Part shown: piece after piece, positions 27,244 to 35,781 of the stretch | Layout: each line of letters opens with the position of its first letter | Numbering within the stretch: position 1 is the stretch's first letter | Source of the DNA: Halarchaeum nitratireducens | GTDB lineage: Archaea > Halobacteriota > Halobacteria > Halobacteriales > Halobacteriaceae | Assembly (NCBI RefSeq): GCF_014647155.1 | Contig: NZ_BMOQ01000005.1 | Span: forward strand, 275,600-339,599 | Length of the DNA: 64,000 nt | Direction: 5' to 3' | The notes under the pieces: generated by a model | Told to the model about the DNA's origin: nothing | What the model saw: only the letters and a program-made list of their open reading frames with translations | Databases searched by the model: none | Program-made: the position numbers and the translations under genes

Positions 27244-28997
27244 GCGCGCCCAACCGCGCGACGCTCCACGCGCGCGTCCTCGTCGACGAGCTCGCGAAGA
27301 CCGGCGTGTCGTCCGTCTGCGTCGCGCCCGGGAGCCGATCCACGCCGCTGACCGTCGCCGCCGACGCGCACCCCGACCTCGTCGTCTTCTCTCACCTCGA
27401 CGAACGCTCGGCGTCGTTCTTCGCGCTCGGGCGCGCGAAGCGCGCGGGCGACCCCGTCGCGCTCGTCTGCACGTCGGGGACGGCGGCCGCGAACTTCCAC
27501 CCGGCCGTGATCGAGGCGAGTCAGGCCCGCGTGCCGCTCGTCGCCCTGACCGCGGACCGCCCGCCCGAGCTCCGCGACAGCGGCGCGAACCAGACGATCG
27601 ATCAGGAGAAGCTCTACGGCGACGCCGTCCGCTACTACGACGACCTCCCCGAGCCCGCCGTCGAGGACCGCACGCTGCGCTCGCTGCGCGTCCGCGTCGA
27701 TCGGGCCGTGACGGCCGCGACGGGGACGCACCCCGGCCCGGTCCACCTGAACGTCCCGTTCGCCAAACCCCTCGAACCGACCGCGGTGCCGGACGACTCG
27801 CCACACGCCGTCCCCGAGGGGTGGGCGGACGACCACCCGCTGGCCGCCCGCGGGCGCGACGGTCCGTTCGTGGCGACGACCGCGGGACGCATGGCGCTCG
27901 ACGAGAGCGCGCTCGCCGCCCTCTCGGAGGCGATCACGAACGCGGAGCGCGGCTTGCTCGTCGCCGGGCCGACAGACCGGGGGTACGCGCCCGCGCTGGT
28001 CGCGCTCGCCGAGGCGAGCGGCTTCCCGATCCTCGCCGATCCGCTCTCGGGGCTCCGCTACGGGCCGCACACCGCTGACGTTCCCGTCTACGGCGCGTAC
28101 GACGGCTACCTCGACGAGCGCGTCACGGCGGCCTGGCCGGCCCCGGACGTCGTCGTTCGAACCGGGGCGTCGCCGACCTCGAAGCCCCTGCGTCGCTATC
28201 TCGCTCGGGAGGGCGCGCGACAGTTCGTCGTCGACCCCGCCGGCGAGTGGCGCGAGGCGACGTTCCGCGCGACCGATCTCGTCACGGCGGACCCCGGACT
28301 GCTCGCCGTCGAACTCGCCGAACGCCTCGATACGGAGAGCGCCGACTGGCCGGGGTTCGAGCGCGCCGAACGCGTCCACGCGGCCGAAGTCACGGCCGCG
28401 GAGGGACGCTTCGAGGGCGCGATCGCGCGCCGCGTCGTCGCGGACGCCCCGGACCCCGCGACGCTGGTCGTCTCGAACAGCATGCCCGTCCGCGACGTCG
28501 ATCGCTTCGCCGCGCCCCGCGACGCCGCTCTCACCGTCCTCGGCAACCGCGGCGCGTCGGGGATCGACGGGATCACCTCCACGGCGCTCGGCGCGGGGAG
28601 CGCGACGGACGAGCCGCTCGTCCTCCTGATCGGCGACCTCGCCTACTACCACGACGCGAACGGACTGCTCGCGCTCGAACGCTGCGGGGTCGACGCCACG
28701 ATCGTCCTCGTCAACAACGACGGCGGCGGCATCTTCCACATGCTCCCCATCGAGGCCTTCGATCCGCCGTTCGAGGGGCAGTTCAGGACGCCCCACGGCC
28801 TCGACTTCGCGCCGACCGCGGCGCTCTACGGCTTCGACTACGTTCGCGTCGGGGCGGGCGACGACTTCGCGGACGCCTATCGCGCGAGCCTCGCGAGCGA
28901 CGGGACGCAAGTGATCGAGGTGACCTCGGACGCCGAACGGAGTCACCGGACGCGCGAGTCGATCAGGGAGCGCGTCGTCGCTCGCCTCGACGAGTGA
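27240..28997 (+). CDS. menD: 2-succinyl-5-enolpyruvyl-6-hydroxy-3-cyclohexene-1-carboxylate synthase
   Basis: A 585-residue thiamine-diphosphate enzyme joining isochorismate and 2-oxoglutarate. The N-terminal PYR domain holds VCVAPGSRSTPLTVAA and HLDERSASFFALG with the catalytic Glu, then VCTSGTAAANFHPAV. The C-terminal PP domain carries LIGDLAYYHDANGLLALERC and the diphosphate/Mg loop VNNDGGGIFHMLPIE. It starts with GTG inside the menF stop codon, so translation is coupled. The later men genes are not in the window. Confidence 0.96.
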   Translation: MSAPNRATLHARVLVDELAKTGVSSVCVAPGSRSTPLTVAADAHPDLVVFSHLDERSASFFALGRAKRAGDPVALVCTSGTAAANFHPAVIEASQARVPLVALTADRPPELRDSGANQTIDQEKLYGDAVRYYDDLPEPAVEDRTLRSLRVRVDRAVTAATGTHPGPVHLNVPFAKPLEPTAVPDDSPHAVPEGWADDHPLAARGRDGPFVATTAGRMALDESALAALSEAITNAERGLLVAGPTDRGYAPALVALAEASGFPILADPLSGLRYGPHTADVPVYGAYDGYLDERVTAAWPAPDVVVRTGASPTSKPLRRYLAREGARQFVVDPAGEWREATFRATDLVTADPGLLAVELAERLDTESADWPGFERAERVHAAEVTAAEGRFEGAIARRVVADAPDPATLVVSNSMPVRDVDRFAAPRDAALTVLGNRGASGIDGITSTALGAGSATDEPLVLLIGDLAYYHDANGLLALERCGVDATIVLVNNDGGGIFHMLPIEAFDPPFEGQFRTPHGLDFAPTAALYGFDYVRVGAGDDFADAYRASLASDGTQVIEVTSDAERSHRTRESIRERVVARLDE

Positions 28998-29000
28998 CCG

Positions 29001-29999
29001 TCACTCGCCGGTGAGCGCCTCGCTCGCGGGCGCGAAGTCGATCGTCTGTCCGCGATCCGCCTCGGCGGCGCGCTCGTAGAGCATGTGCGCGGCCGCGACG
29101 GTCTCGATGGCGGTGCCGCCGGAGTCGAAGATCGTGATCTCCTCGTCGTCCTCGCGCCCCGGCAGTCGGTTCACGAGGACGTCCCCGAGCTCGCCGTAGA
29201 CGTCCGCGTCGGTGACCGCGTCCTCCGCTTTCGCCTGGATGAACGAGCCGGCGTCCGTCTCGGCGCGCGCCGCGAGGTCGAGGACGTACGTCCCGCGTTC
29301 GAGGGTGCGCGCGTCGAGCTCGCGCTTCTCGGGGTCGTACTGTCCCATCGCGGTGACGTGCGCCCCGGGTTCGAGGTGGTCGCCGTCGAAGACCGGTTCG
29401 GACGCGTTCGTGGCGGTGACGACGATGTCGGCGTCCTCGACGGCGGCCGCGGAGGAGGCGACGGCGGCGACGGAGGCGTCGAGGCGCTTGTTCATCTCGC
29501 CCGCGAAGTCCTCGCGGTTCTCCTTCGTCGGGGAGTAGACCCACACGGTCTCTAAGTCCCGGACGGTGTCGATGGCGCGCAGTTGCCCGCGGGCTTGCGC
29601 GCCGCTTCCGATGATGGCGAGCGAGGTGGCGTCGCGGCGCGCGAGCGCGTCCGTCCCGACGGCACCGACCGCGCCGGTCTTGAAGGGGTTCATGCTCGCG
29701 CCGTCGAGGAGCGCGAGCGGCTCGCCGCTCTCGGCGTCGAAGACCGGCGCCACGAACCACGCGTCGCGATCGCCGAAGCCCGCGCCGTACATGTAGCCGC
29801 CCATCGCGCCGGTCTCGGGGAGCACCGCGGCGTACGTCGTGAACATCCCCGGCGGCTCCTCGCTGACGAGCTTGGTTCGGGGCTCGGCGGGCGCGCCCTC
29901 GCCGCGCTGACGGTAGGCGTCGCGGACGGCGGCGACGTACTCGGCGGGCTCCGCGAGGTCGGCGACGTCGCCGCTCCCGAGGTAGAGGCAGTCGGTCAT
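29001..29999 (-). CDS. Ornithine cyclodeaminase / mu-crystallin family protein
   Basis: A 332-residue NAD(P)-binding protein. The substrate domain has EPRTKLVSEEPPGMFTTYAA. The central ASMNPFKTGAVGAVGTDALA and the Rossmann loop IIGSGAQARGQLRAI are hallmarks of the OCD/alanine dehydrogenase/ketimine reductase family. VVTATNASEPVFDGDHLEPG follows. Family members include ornithine cyclodeaminase, archaeal alanine dehydrogenase and ketimine reductases; the reaction cannot be settled by eye. Lone gene, convergent with menD and only three bases away. Confidence 0.88.
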   Translation of the reverse strand: MTDCLYLGSGDVADLAEPAEYVAAVRDAYRQRGEGAPAEPRTKLVSEEPPGMFTTYAAVLPETGAMGGYMYGAGFGDRDAWFVAPVFDAESGEPLALLDGASMNPFKTGAVGAVGTDALARRDATSLAIIGSGAQARGQLRAIDTVRDLETVWVYSPTKENREDFAGEMNKRLDASVAAVASSAAAVEDADIVVTATNASEPVFDGDHLEPGAHVTAMGQYDPEKRELDARTLERGTYVLDLAARAETDAGSFIQAKAEDAVTDADVYGELGDVLVNRLPGREDDEEITIFDSGGTAIETVAAAHMLYERAAEADRGQTIDFAPASEALTGE

Positions 30000-30039
30000 A
30001 CGGGACGGTTAGACGACCGTGCGGAAAAGGGTTGAGGGG

Positions 30040-30303
30040 TTACTCGGCAGCCGGCATCGGGGATCGGTCGTCCGGGGACGCGCCCGGTCCGACGGGGGTA
30101 CTCGCGCTCGCGCTCGCGGAGACGCCCGCGGACTCGTCCGTGGGACCGCGGACGAAGAGCGCGTGACCGACGAGTACGACGCCCACACCACCCGCCGCGG
30201 GTATCGCGACCGTCGTCGAGTAGCCGAAGATGGTGACCGCCGCGGCGACGGCGACGAACGCGAGGGGGATCAGGCCCAAGATGTGGTCGTAATAACTCGT
30301 CAT
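30040..30303 (-). CDS. Small membrane protein with Ser/Ala/Pro tail, 87 aa
   Basis: Two hydrophobic segments (ILGLIPLAFVAVAAAVTIFG and TVAIPAAGGVGVVLVGHALF), then a polar tail of about 35 residues rich in Ser, Ala and Pro. It is likely a two-helix membrane protein with a cytoplasmic tail. Its promoter region is unusually AT-rich, with a TATATAA box about 30 bp before the ATG flanked by a perfect 8-bp inverted repeat (30316-30351). That implies real regulation of an otherwise plain gene. No function recognised. Confidence 0.7.
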   Translation of the reverse strand: MTSYYDHILGLIPLAFVAVAAAVTIFGYSTTVAIPAAGGVGVVLVGHALFVRGPTDESAGVSASASASTPVGPGASPDDRSPMPAAE

Positions 30304-30315
30304 AATGTATTTCGT

Positions 30316-30351
30316 ACTATGCAGAGATCATATATAAGTGTTTTGCATAGT
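30316..30351 (-). promoter_or_regulatory. TATA box inside an inverted repeat (candidate operator) of the 30040-30303 gene
   Basis: ACTATGCA (30316-30323) and TGCATAGT (30344-30351) are perfect inverted arms 20 bp apart. The TATATAA core lies between them at about 30330-30337, 27-35 bp before the ATG at 30303. A dimeric protein on both arms would block TBP/TFB access. The local AT content is far above the surroundings. Confidence 0.6.
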
Positions 30352-30377
30352 TGACCTGTTACTACTGGGTACGCAAC

Positions 30378-30390
30378 CTATAACTTATAG
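30378..30390. promoter_or_regulatory. Palindrome CTATAA-C-TTATAG in an AT-rich gap
   Basis: A perfect 13-bp palindrome, 75-87 bp upstream of the small membrane protein gene. It could be an upstream operator or a second bidirectional TATA-like element. It sits in the same AT-rich island as the 30316-30351 repeat. Confidence 0.4.
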
Positions 30391-30440
30391 ATCGGCTGAT
30401 TCGATAGTATCGGTCGAAACTGACGAGAAGCGGCACGCGC

Positions 30441-30845
30441 TCAGCGGCGCAGCGTCGCGTGGGTCACGCCGCGCGTGAGCAGGAGGAACAGCGAGCCGAA
30501 GACGGCGACCACGACCGCGAAGATCGGGTCGTAGCCGATCGGGAACGCGCCCGAGAGGAGGAGGACCTGCCCGAGCACGTCGGCCGCGAGCCACGACGCG
30601 AGCGTCCAGCCGACGAGTCCGCGGGGGTCGTGCGTCCGCACGCTGTACGCCCGGAGGAGCGGTGCCGCGACGATCCAGCCGACGAGGAACGGCGCGAGGA
30701 CGCCGAGGAAGCGAAGCGGGTGCGTCGCGGTGTAGACGAGCATCCCGTGTTGGTACTCGCCCACGAGCACGAACGCGACGATGGCGACGAGGTCGGCGAG
30801 GGCGAACGCTCGGACCGTCCGGCGATCGACGTCGAGGAGCGACAT
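30441..30845 (-). CDS. DUF3054 membrane protein, 134 aa
   Basis: Four hydrophobic segments in 134 residues: ALADLVAIVAFVLVGEYQHG, LGVLAPFLVGWIVAAPLL, LVGWTLASWLAADVLGQVLL and FAVVVAVFGSLFLLLTRG. The spacing and the GEYQHG and YDPIFA turns match the DUF3054 family of four-helix membrane proteins of archaea and actinobacteria. ATG 30845 is chosen; the frame upstream is shadow sequence of fen1. It diverges from the acetyltransferase gene. Function unknown. Confidence 0.85.
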   Translation of the reverse strand: MSLLDVDRRTVRAFALADLVAIVAFVLVGEYQHGMLVYTATHPLRFLGVLAPFLVGWIVAAPLLRAYSVRTHDPRGLVGWTLASWLAADVLGQVLLLSGAFPIGYDPIFAVVVAVFGSLFLLLTRGVTHATLRR

Positions 30846-30932
30846 ACTCGCGCTTGGGTCGGTCGGGGCTTTCCCGTATCGGTTCGCCCGAAGCGACGCC
30901 ACCCACAAGGGCGTCGGGCCCCCACGACGGGC

Positions 30933-31517
30933 ATGGAGTTCGCCCTGCTCGGACGGCCCCCGGACGCCCCCCGCCTCCGACTCGATTGGCGGCGCTTCGC
31001 CTACGCCGGGAAGTTCGTCACGGGCGACGCCGGGACGGCCGTCGCCGTCGCGGACGGGGTGCTCGACCGCGAGGGATGGCCGCCCGACGCCCGGGAGGCC
31101 GAGGCCGAGGGCGTGCTCGGCGCGGTCTCCTTCAATCGACACCACGCCGATCCCGACGCCGCCGTCCTCCGCTACGTCACCGTTCGGGCCGACCGGCGTG
31201 GCGAGGGGATCGGCGCGCGCCTCTGTGCGTTCGCCGCCGAACGCCTCCGCGACGATTACGCCCGCGTCCGCATCGACGTCAACAATCCCTACGCCTACGA
31301 GGCGCTCCACAAGGCCGGGTTCAGCTACACGGGCGAGCGGGCGGGACTGGCGGAGCTCGTCCTCGAACGGCCGTGCGAGGAACGGGAGGCGCGCTACGCG
31401 GCCGGCCTCGACGTCTACCGCGAACGCGACCTCAGCGACGACGAGCGGGCCTTCGTCGACTCGCGCGACGGTCCGCCGCCGATCGTCGACGCGCCGGCCG
31501 GCGAAGGCGAGCGTTAA
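30933..31517 (+). CDS. GNAT-family N-acetyltransferase
   Basis: A 194-residue protein with a GNAT core. The acetyl-CoA loop region reads LRYVTVRADRRGEGIGARLC, where R-R-G-E-G-I-G is the Q/RxxGxG/A motif. RIDVNNPYAYEALHKAGFSY is the typical strand-helix after it. The C-terminal 50 residues extend beyond the fold and are acidic. The substrate is unknown. It ends 24 bp before fen1 in the same direction, so the two may be co-transcribed. Confidence 0.85.
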   Translation: MEFALLGRPPDAPRLRLDWRRFAYAGKFVTGDAGTAVAVADGVLDREGWPPDAREAEAEGVLGAVSFNRHHADPDAAVLRYVTVRADRRGEGIGARLCAFAAERLRDDYARVRIDVNNPYAYEALHKAGFSYTGERAGLAELVLERPCEEREARYAAGLDVYRERDLSDDERAFVDSRDGPPPIVDAPAGEGER

Positions 31518-31541
31518 GGCCCGCGCGCCGATAGGGCGGGT

Positions 31542-32522
31542 ATGGGAAACGCGGACCTCCGGCAGCTCGCCGTCATCGAGGAGGTCGGATTCGACGAGCT
31601 CGACGGGGCGGTCGCCGTCGACGCCCACAACTGGCTCTACAAGTACCTCACGACGACCGTCAGGTTCACCCGCGACGACGCGTACACGACCGCGGACGGG
31701 ACCGAGGTCCCGAACCTGATCGGCGTCGTGCGGGGCCTCCCGAAGTTCTTCGAGAACGATCTCACGCCGGTCTTCGTCTTCGACGGCCGCGTCGTCGGCC
31801 TGAAGGACGAGGAGGTCGAGTCGCGCCGCGAGGAGCGCGAGAAACGCGAGGCGAAACTCGAAGAAGCCCGCGAGGCGGGCGACGCCCTCGAAGTCGCGCG
31901 CCTCGACTCGCAGACCCAGCGCCTCACCGACGTCATCCACGAGACGACGCGCGAACTCCTCCGCCTGCTCGACGTCCCGATGATCGAGGCGCCCGCCGAG
32001 GGCGAAGCCCAGGCCTCCCACATGGCCCGGACGGACGAGGACGTCCGCTACGTCGGCAGCGACGACTACGACTGCTTGCTCTTGGGCGCGCCCCTCACGC
32101 TGCGCCAGCTCACGAGCACGGGCGACGTCGAGCGCATGGACTTCGAGGCCACCCTCGCCGAACACGACGTCACGTGGGAGCAACTCGTCGACGTCGGCAT
32201 CCTCTGCGGCACCGACTTCAACGACGGACTCCCCGGCTACGGCCCGAAGACCGCGTTGAAGGCCGTCAAAGAGCACGGCGACCTCTGGGCCGTCCTCGAT
32301 GACGAAGACGAGTACATCGACGACGCCGATCGCATCCGCGAGCTCTTCCTCGATCCCGACGTCACCGACGACTACGACTACGACGACGACGTCGACCCGG
32401 ACCTCGACGCCGCGCGCGACTACCTCGTCGACGACTGGGGGATCGCCGCGGACGAGATCGAGCGCGCCTTCGAGCGTATCGAGGAGTCCGTGACGCAGAC
32501 CGGCCTCGACCGCTGGACCTGA
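31542..32522 (+). CDS. fen: Flap endonuclease Fen1
   Basis: A 326-residue structure-specific nuclease removing 5' flaps in Okazaki fragment maturation and repair. The N-terminal domain has [27 protein letters not shown] and the acidic arch. The internal domain has [27 protein letters not shown] and the helix-hairpin-helix start [18 protein letters not shown]. The C-terminus QTGLDRWT is a PCNA-interacting (PIP) box. All metal-binding acidic clusters appear present. Length is normal for haloarchaea. Confidence 0.96.
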   Translation: MGNADLRQLAVIEEVGFDELDGAVAVDAHNWLYKYLTTTVRFTRDDAYTTADGTEVPNLIGVVRGLPKFFENDLTPVFVFDGRVVGLKDEEVESRREEREKREAKLEEAREAGDALEVARLDSQTQRLTDVIHETTRELLRLLDVPMIEAPAEGEAQASHMARTDEDVRYVGSDDYDCLLLGAPLTLRQLTSTGDVERMDFEATLAEHDVTWEQLVDVGILCGTDFNDGLPGYGPKTALKAVKEHGDLWAVLDDEDEYIDDADRIRELFLDPDVTDDYDYDDDVDPDLDAARDYLVDDWGIAADEIERAFERIEESVTQTGLDRWT

Positions 32523-32598
32523 GGCGATCGCGGGCCGGCGACGACCGATCGCTCGCGTCTCCGCGTCCCTTTTGTCCGCGCGCGCCCATTCTCCGTCC

Positions 32599-32835
32599 AT
32601 GAGTCCAGAGGAAGTCCAGCGACGGATCGAGGACCGGCTGCCCGAGTGCGACGCCGACGTCACCCGTGCGCGGGGGAAACACGACGACGACCACCTCGCC
32701 GCGACCGTCGTCTCGCCGTCCTTCGAGGGCGAGACCATCGTCGATCAACACCAGCAGGTGTACGACGCGCTCGGCGACGCGATGACGACGGAGATCCACG
32801 CGCTCGAACTGACGACGAAGACGCCCGAGGAGTAG
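32599..32835 (+). CDS. BolA-like protein
   Basis: A 78-residue protein with the BolA pattern. The N-terminal helix is EEVQRRIEDRLPE, HLAATVVSPSFEGETIVDQH is the strand-loop region, and a helix follows (QVYDALGDAMTTEIHAL). The family invariant His (QHQQVY) is present. BolA proteins with monothiol glutaredoxins hold Fe-S clusters in bacteria and eukaryotes. In archaea the role is unproven. ATG 32599 is the natural start 76 bp after fen1. Confidence 0.82.
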   Translation: MSPEEVQRRIEDRLPECDADVTRARGKHDDDHLAATVVSPSFEGETIVDQHQQVYDALGDAMTTEIHALELTTKTPEE

Positions 32836-32922
32836 CGTCGACGAGGGCCGCGGGACGGCGATCCGCGGCGAGACGCGGGGGCCTGTTCAGATCCGCCGCT
32901 TCCGTGCGAACGCGACCGGTCC

Positions 32923-32942
32923 GCGCTTCGTTTTCGAAGCGC
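32923..32942. repeat. Perfect inverted repeat with TTTT loop between bolA-like gene and the acidic protein gene
   Basis: GCGCTTCG (32923-32930), TTTT, CGAAGCGC (32935-32942). Eight paired bases with a T-only loop, 88 bp after the BolA-like stop and 90 bp before the next start. It could be a transcript-end hairpin or an operator. The 196-bp gap has no gene. Confidence 0.5.
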
Positions 32943-33031
32943 CGTGTCGGTCTCGCGGACCGACGGCCGGCCATTCGCCCCGACCGTTCCGGCCGTTGAA
33001 TCTTTGATGAATCCTCAGAAACGTTCGGCCG

Positions 33032-35455
33032 ATGACCGAACACCACATTCCGAAGGGCGTCAGTCTCGACACCCTCCGAGAGATCATCGGCGGGTGGGCC
33101 GAGGCCGGCGCCGACGACGAGCCCCGTTACACCTCGGACGTCGAGGACGTCACCAGCGTCTCCGACGCAGTCGGGCGCCAGACCAGATTTCTGGAGGAGC
33201 TCGGGATCATCGAGCCCCATCGGCAGAAGCACCGACTGACCGACGCCGGCGAGGAGATCGCCGCAGCGCTGACCGAGGGCGAGGGGGAGCGGAGCCGCGA
33301 GCGAATGCGGGATCTCCTGTCCGACTGGGAACTCACCGAGGACGTCCGGGGAGTCCTCGATAGGAACCCCACGACGGCAGCGGAGCTCGTACCGATCGTC
33401 GCCGACCTGGCCGGTCAGGATCTGGAGACCAGCCGCGTCAGGACGGGGGTGACGACGCTACTGGATCTCTACGAGTGGGCGGGCCTGGTGGAGCGCGACG
33501 AGGACGACCGGCTCCGACTCCCTGAGTCCTCCGCGTCCGCGGTGGCCGACCAGACGTCCGAGGACGCAGTCGAGGCGACGGACCGGCCGACGGGAGAGTC
33601 CGGAGAAGCCCCCGGCGGGGAGGTCGCCGGGAGCGAAGCGAACGGGCCCGTCGGGTCCGCCGAGGAGGCTTCTCCCGAACGCGTCTCTGCCGACGTCGAG
33701 ACGGCCAGGGAAACCGCCGAAGAGGCGGCCGGCGTCGCCGATCGAGCGGCCTCTGCCGCCGAGTACGCGACGGATGAAACCGGGGCGGCGGACGCGTCCG
33801 AACGGATCGAGCAGACGATCGAGGACATCGCCGAACGGGTCGTGACCGATACCGCACGGGCCGCGGCCAGCCGAGCAGCGAGGGAGACGGCCGAGAAGGT
33901 GGTCGAAGAGACCGCCGCGTCGGCTGCCGAAGAGGTCGCCGCGGACGTCGCGGCCGACACCGCCGCGGACGTCGCGGAGGAACGGGCGACGGACGTCGCT
34001 CGCGACCTCGCGGAGGAAACCGCGACCGACGTGGTCGAGAGGACGGCCGACGACCTGCAGACGACCGCGACGACCGCCGAGGAGGCCGCCGAGACGGCAC
34101 GTCGGGTCGCGGAGCGGGTCGAGTCGGAGACCGTCGATGAGGAGTCGATCGAAGAGACCGCGGCGGAAACCGCCCGCGAGACCGCGCGTGAGGTCGCTCG
34201 AACGTCGGCACGGGAGACCGCGGCCGAAACCGCCCGCGAGGTCGTCGAGGACGCCGCGGACGAGGTGGAACGCGCCGCCGAGACCGCGGCGAACGCCGCC
34301 GAAACCGTCGAGGACCTCGCCGAGAGCGCTCAGACGACGACCGCCGAGTCAGCCACGGAGGCGGCCGCCCGAGCCGCGGAGGACGGTGCCGAGGAGGCCG
34401 AAGCTGACGAGCCAGCGGCCGAGGACGTCCCTGAGCCCGCGTCACAGGCCGAAGAGGCGCTCACCGAGGCCGTGGAGGGGACCGGTGGGGACGTCGCGGA
34501 GGCAGCCGAGGAGGTGACGCGTGACCTCCTCGAGGACGCCGGGAAGATCGAGATCTCGGTCGGCGACGAGCCGAGCGTGGAGATAACCGTCGACGAGGAG
34601 TCCGGCACCGAAATCAGCCTCGATAGTGACGCCGACTTACGGGACGTCGACCTTCCCGACGGGATCCAAATCGACACGGGGAGTTCGGGCCACGAAGGCG
34701 GCGAAACGTCCGGGTCCGACGACCTACAGGCCGACGGTGGTGTCGGGGACCCCGTTCCCGACGGCGGTTCGGTCGAGCTCTCCGAGGAGGACGACACCGT
34801 CCGGATCGACATCGGCGCGGGCCCGGGAATCACGATCTCCCTCGACGAGGAACCGGAGGACGCGACCGAGCCCGCGGAGGAGACCGCGGAATCCGACGAG
34901 GGGACTGCGGAGTCGCCGTCCGACGAGTCAGAAGAGGCGGTGGCCGAGGAGGGGTCGGAGACGACGGAGGGAGAAGCCACGGAGAGAGCCGGCGAGGCAG
35001 AGCCGGCGGCGGGCGAAGAGGCCGATGAGGCGAGCGACGAAGCAGTCGAAGAGACGACCGACGGAGTCGAAGCGGCTGCTGAGGAGGGAGCCGCCGGGAC
35101 CGAAGAGACGGCCTCGGAAGCCGAAGCCGTCGCGGCGGAAACCGAGGACGCGGCCGCAGAGGCGGCTGCGGGCGGACTCGAAGACCTCTCGGACGTCGAG
35201 TCTGTCGGGGAACTCGTCACGGAAATCGCCGAGACGGCCGAGGAAGCCAGAGAGGCCGCTCGCGAGGCCCGCGAGGCGGCAGAGCAGGCACAGGACGCGG
35301 CAGCGCGCGTCACCGGTAACGGCGCCGCGAACGAATCGGGTCCGGCGTCCGAACCTCACGCGCTCTCACTGGACATCGACATCGACGCGGACTCCGAGGA
35401 CCTCGAAGAGATAGTCAGCGGCATCAAGAACGGCTTGGTCACCGAAGAGGACTGA
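33032..35455 (+). CDS. Ala/Glu/Thr-rich acidic helical protein with N-terminal winged-helix region, 807 aa
   Basis: Residues 1-165 look folded. GVSLDTLREIIGGWAEAGAD, VGRQTRFLEELGIIEPHRQK and HRLTDAGEEIAAALTEG form a winged-helix pair seen in haloarchaeal regulators of membrane and vesicle genes. About 340 residues of imperfect TA.E.A.E-type repeats follow, low-complexity and helical (as TAREVARTSARETAAETARE). Short beta-like blocks come next (EISVGDEPSVEITVDEESG, VRIDIGAGPGITISLDEEPE), then a second acidic stretch and a C-terminal amphipathic helix with a short conserved-looking end. It recalls LEA-like hydration proteins but is not assigned. Single gene with TTGAATCTTTGATGA before the ATG. 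No membrane segment. Confidence 0.72.
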   Translation: MTEHHIPKGVSLDTLREIIGGWAEAGADDEPRYTSDVEDVTSVSDAVGRQTRFLEELGIIEPHRQKHRLTDAGEEIAAALTEGEGERSRERMRDLLSDWELTEDVRGVLDRNPTTAAELVPIVADLAGQDLETSRVRTGVTTLLDLYEWAGLVERDEDDRLRLPESSASAVADQTSEDAVEATDRPTGESGEAPGGEVAGSEANGPVGSAEEASPERVSADVETARETAEEAAGVADRAASAAEYATDETGAADASERIEQTIEDIAERVVTDTARAAASRAARETAEKVVEETAASAAEEVAADVAADTAADVAEERATDVARDLAEETATDVVERTADDLQTTATTAEEAAETARRVAERVESETVDEESIEETAAETARETAREVARTSARETAAETAREVVEDAADEVERAAETAANAAETVEDLAESAQTTTAESATEAAARAAEDGAEEAEADEPAAEDVPEPASQAEEALTEAVEGTGGDVAEAAEEVTRDLLEDAGKIEISVGDEPSVEITVDEESGTEISLDSDADLRDVDLPDGIQIDTGSSGHEGGETSGSDDLQADGGVGDPVPDGGSVELSEEDDTVRIDIGAGPGITISLDEEPEDATEPAEETAESDEGTAESPSDESEEAVAEEGSETTEGEATERAGEAEPAAGEEADEASDEAVEETTDGVEAAAEEGAAGTEETASEAEAVAAETEDAAAEAAAGGLEDLSDVESVGELVTEIAETAEEAREAAREAREAAEQAQDAAARVTGNGAANESGPASEPHALSLDIDIDADSEDLEEIVSGIKNGLVTEED

Positions 35456-35781
35456 TACGCCGGTCTCATCGCCACCGTTCCCCGCCGGTGTCCCGAGATC
35501 GGCTCGTCCGCGGTGAGAACGAACCACACGTCATCGAAAAGGGCGACCGCATCGCGGGGTGTCTTTCTCACTTGATGAGGTCTTCGGATCGGCGATGGCT
35601 CCCGGTCTACTCACACGGTGCGGGACGGTAACAGGGTCGGCTCGGGGGCGACCGTTCCCGATCTAAGCGACGATGTGTCGGCAAGACGCGCCGGGGAGCG
35701 TCGTCTCCGAACCACGACGCGGGTCGGCCCGTACAAGGTCACACCGATACCGGCCGTCGAGGCGCGTGGAGACGAGAGCGC
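35456..35781. other. Gap of 326 bp, no gene seen
   Basis: It lies between two convergent genes. The open frames are arginine-rich shadow-type sequence. T-rich GTGTCTTTCTC at about 35559-35569 is a possible terminator for the acidic protein gene. I see no other structure. Confidence 0.5.

Noticed and set aside
27876..28946. Long minus-strand open frames opposite menD
   Set aside because: MenD motifs on the plus strand are decisive; the antisense frames have no motif and extreme arginine content.
33700..35300. Tandem DNA repeats or a CRISPR array in the repetitive gene
   Set aside because: The repetition is at the amino-acid level with varying codons; there are no uniform repeats with unique spacers.
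34330..35313. Serine/alanine-rich antisense frame in the acidic protein gene
   Set aside because: Mirror of the Ala/Glu/Thr repeats; Ser/Val runs are the expected complement and no start signal is seen.
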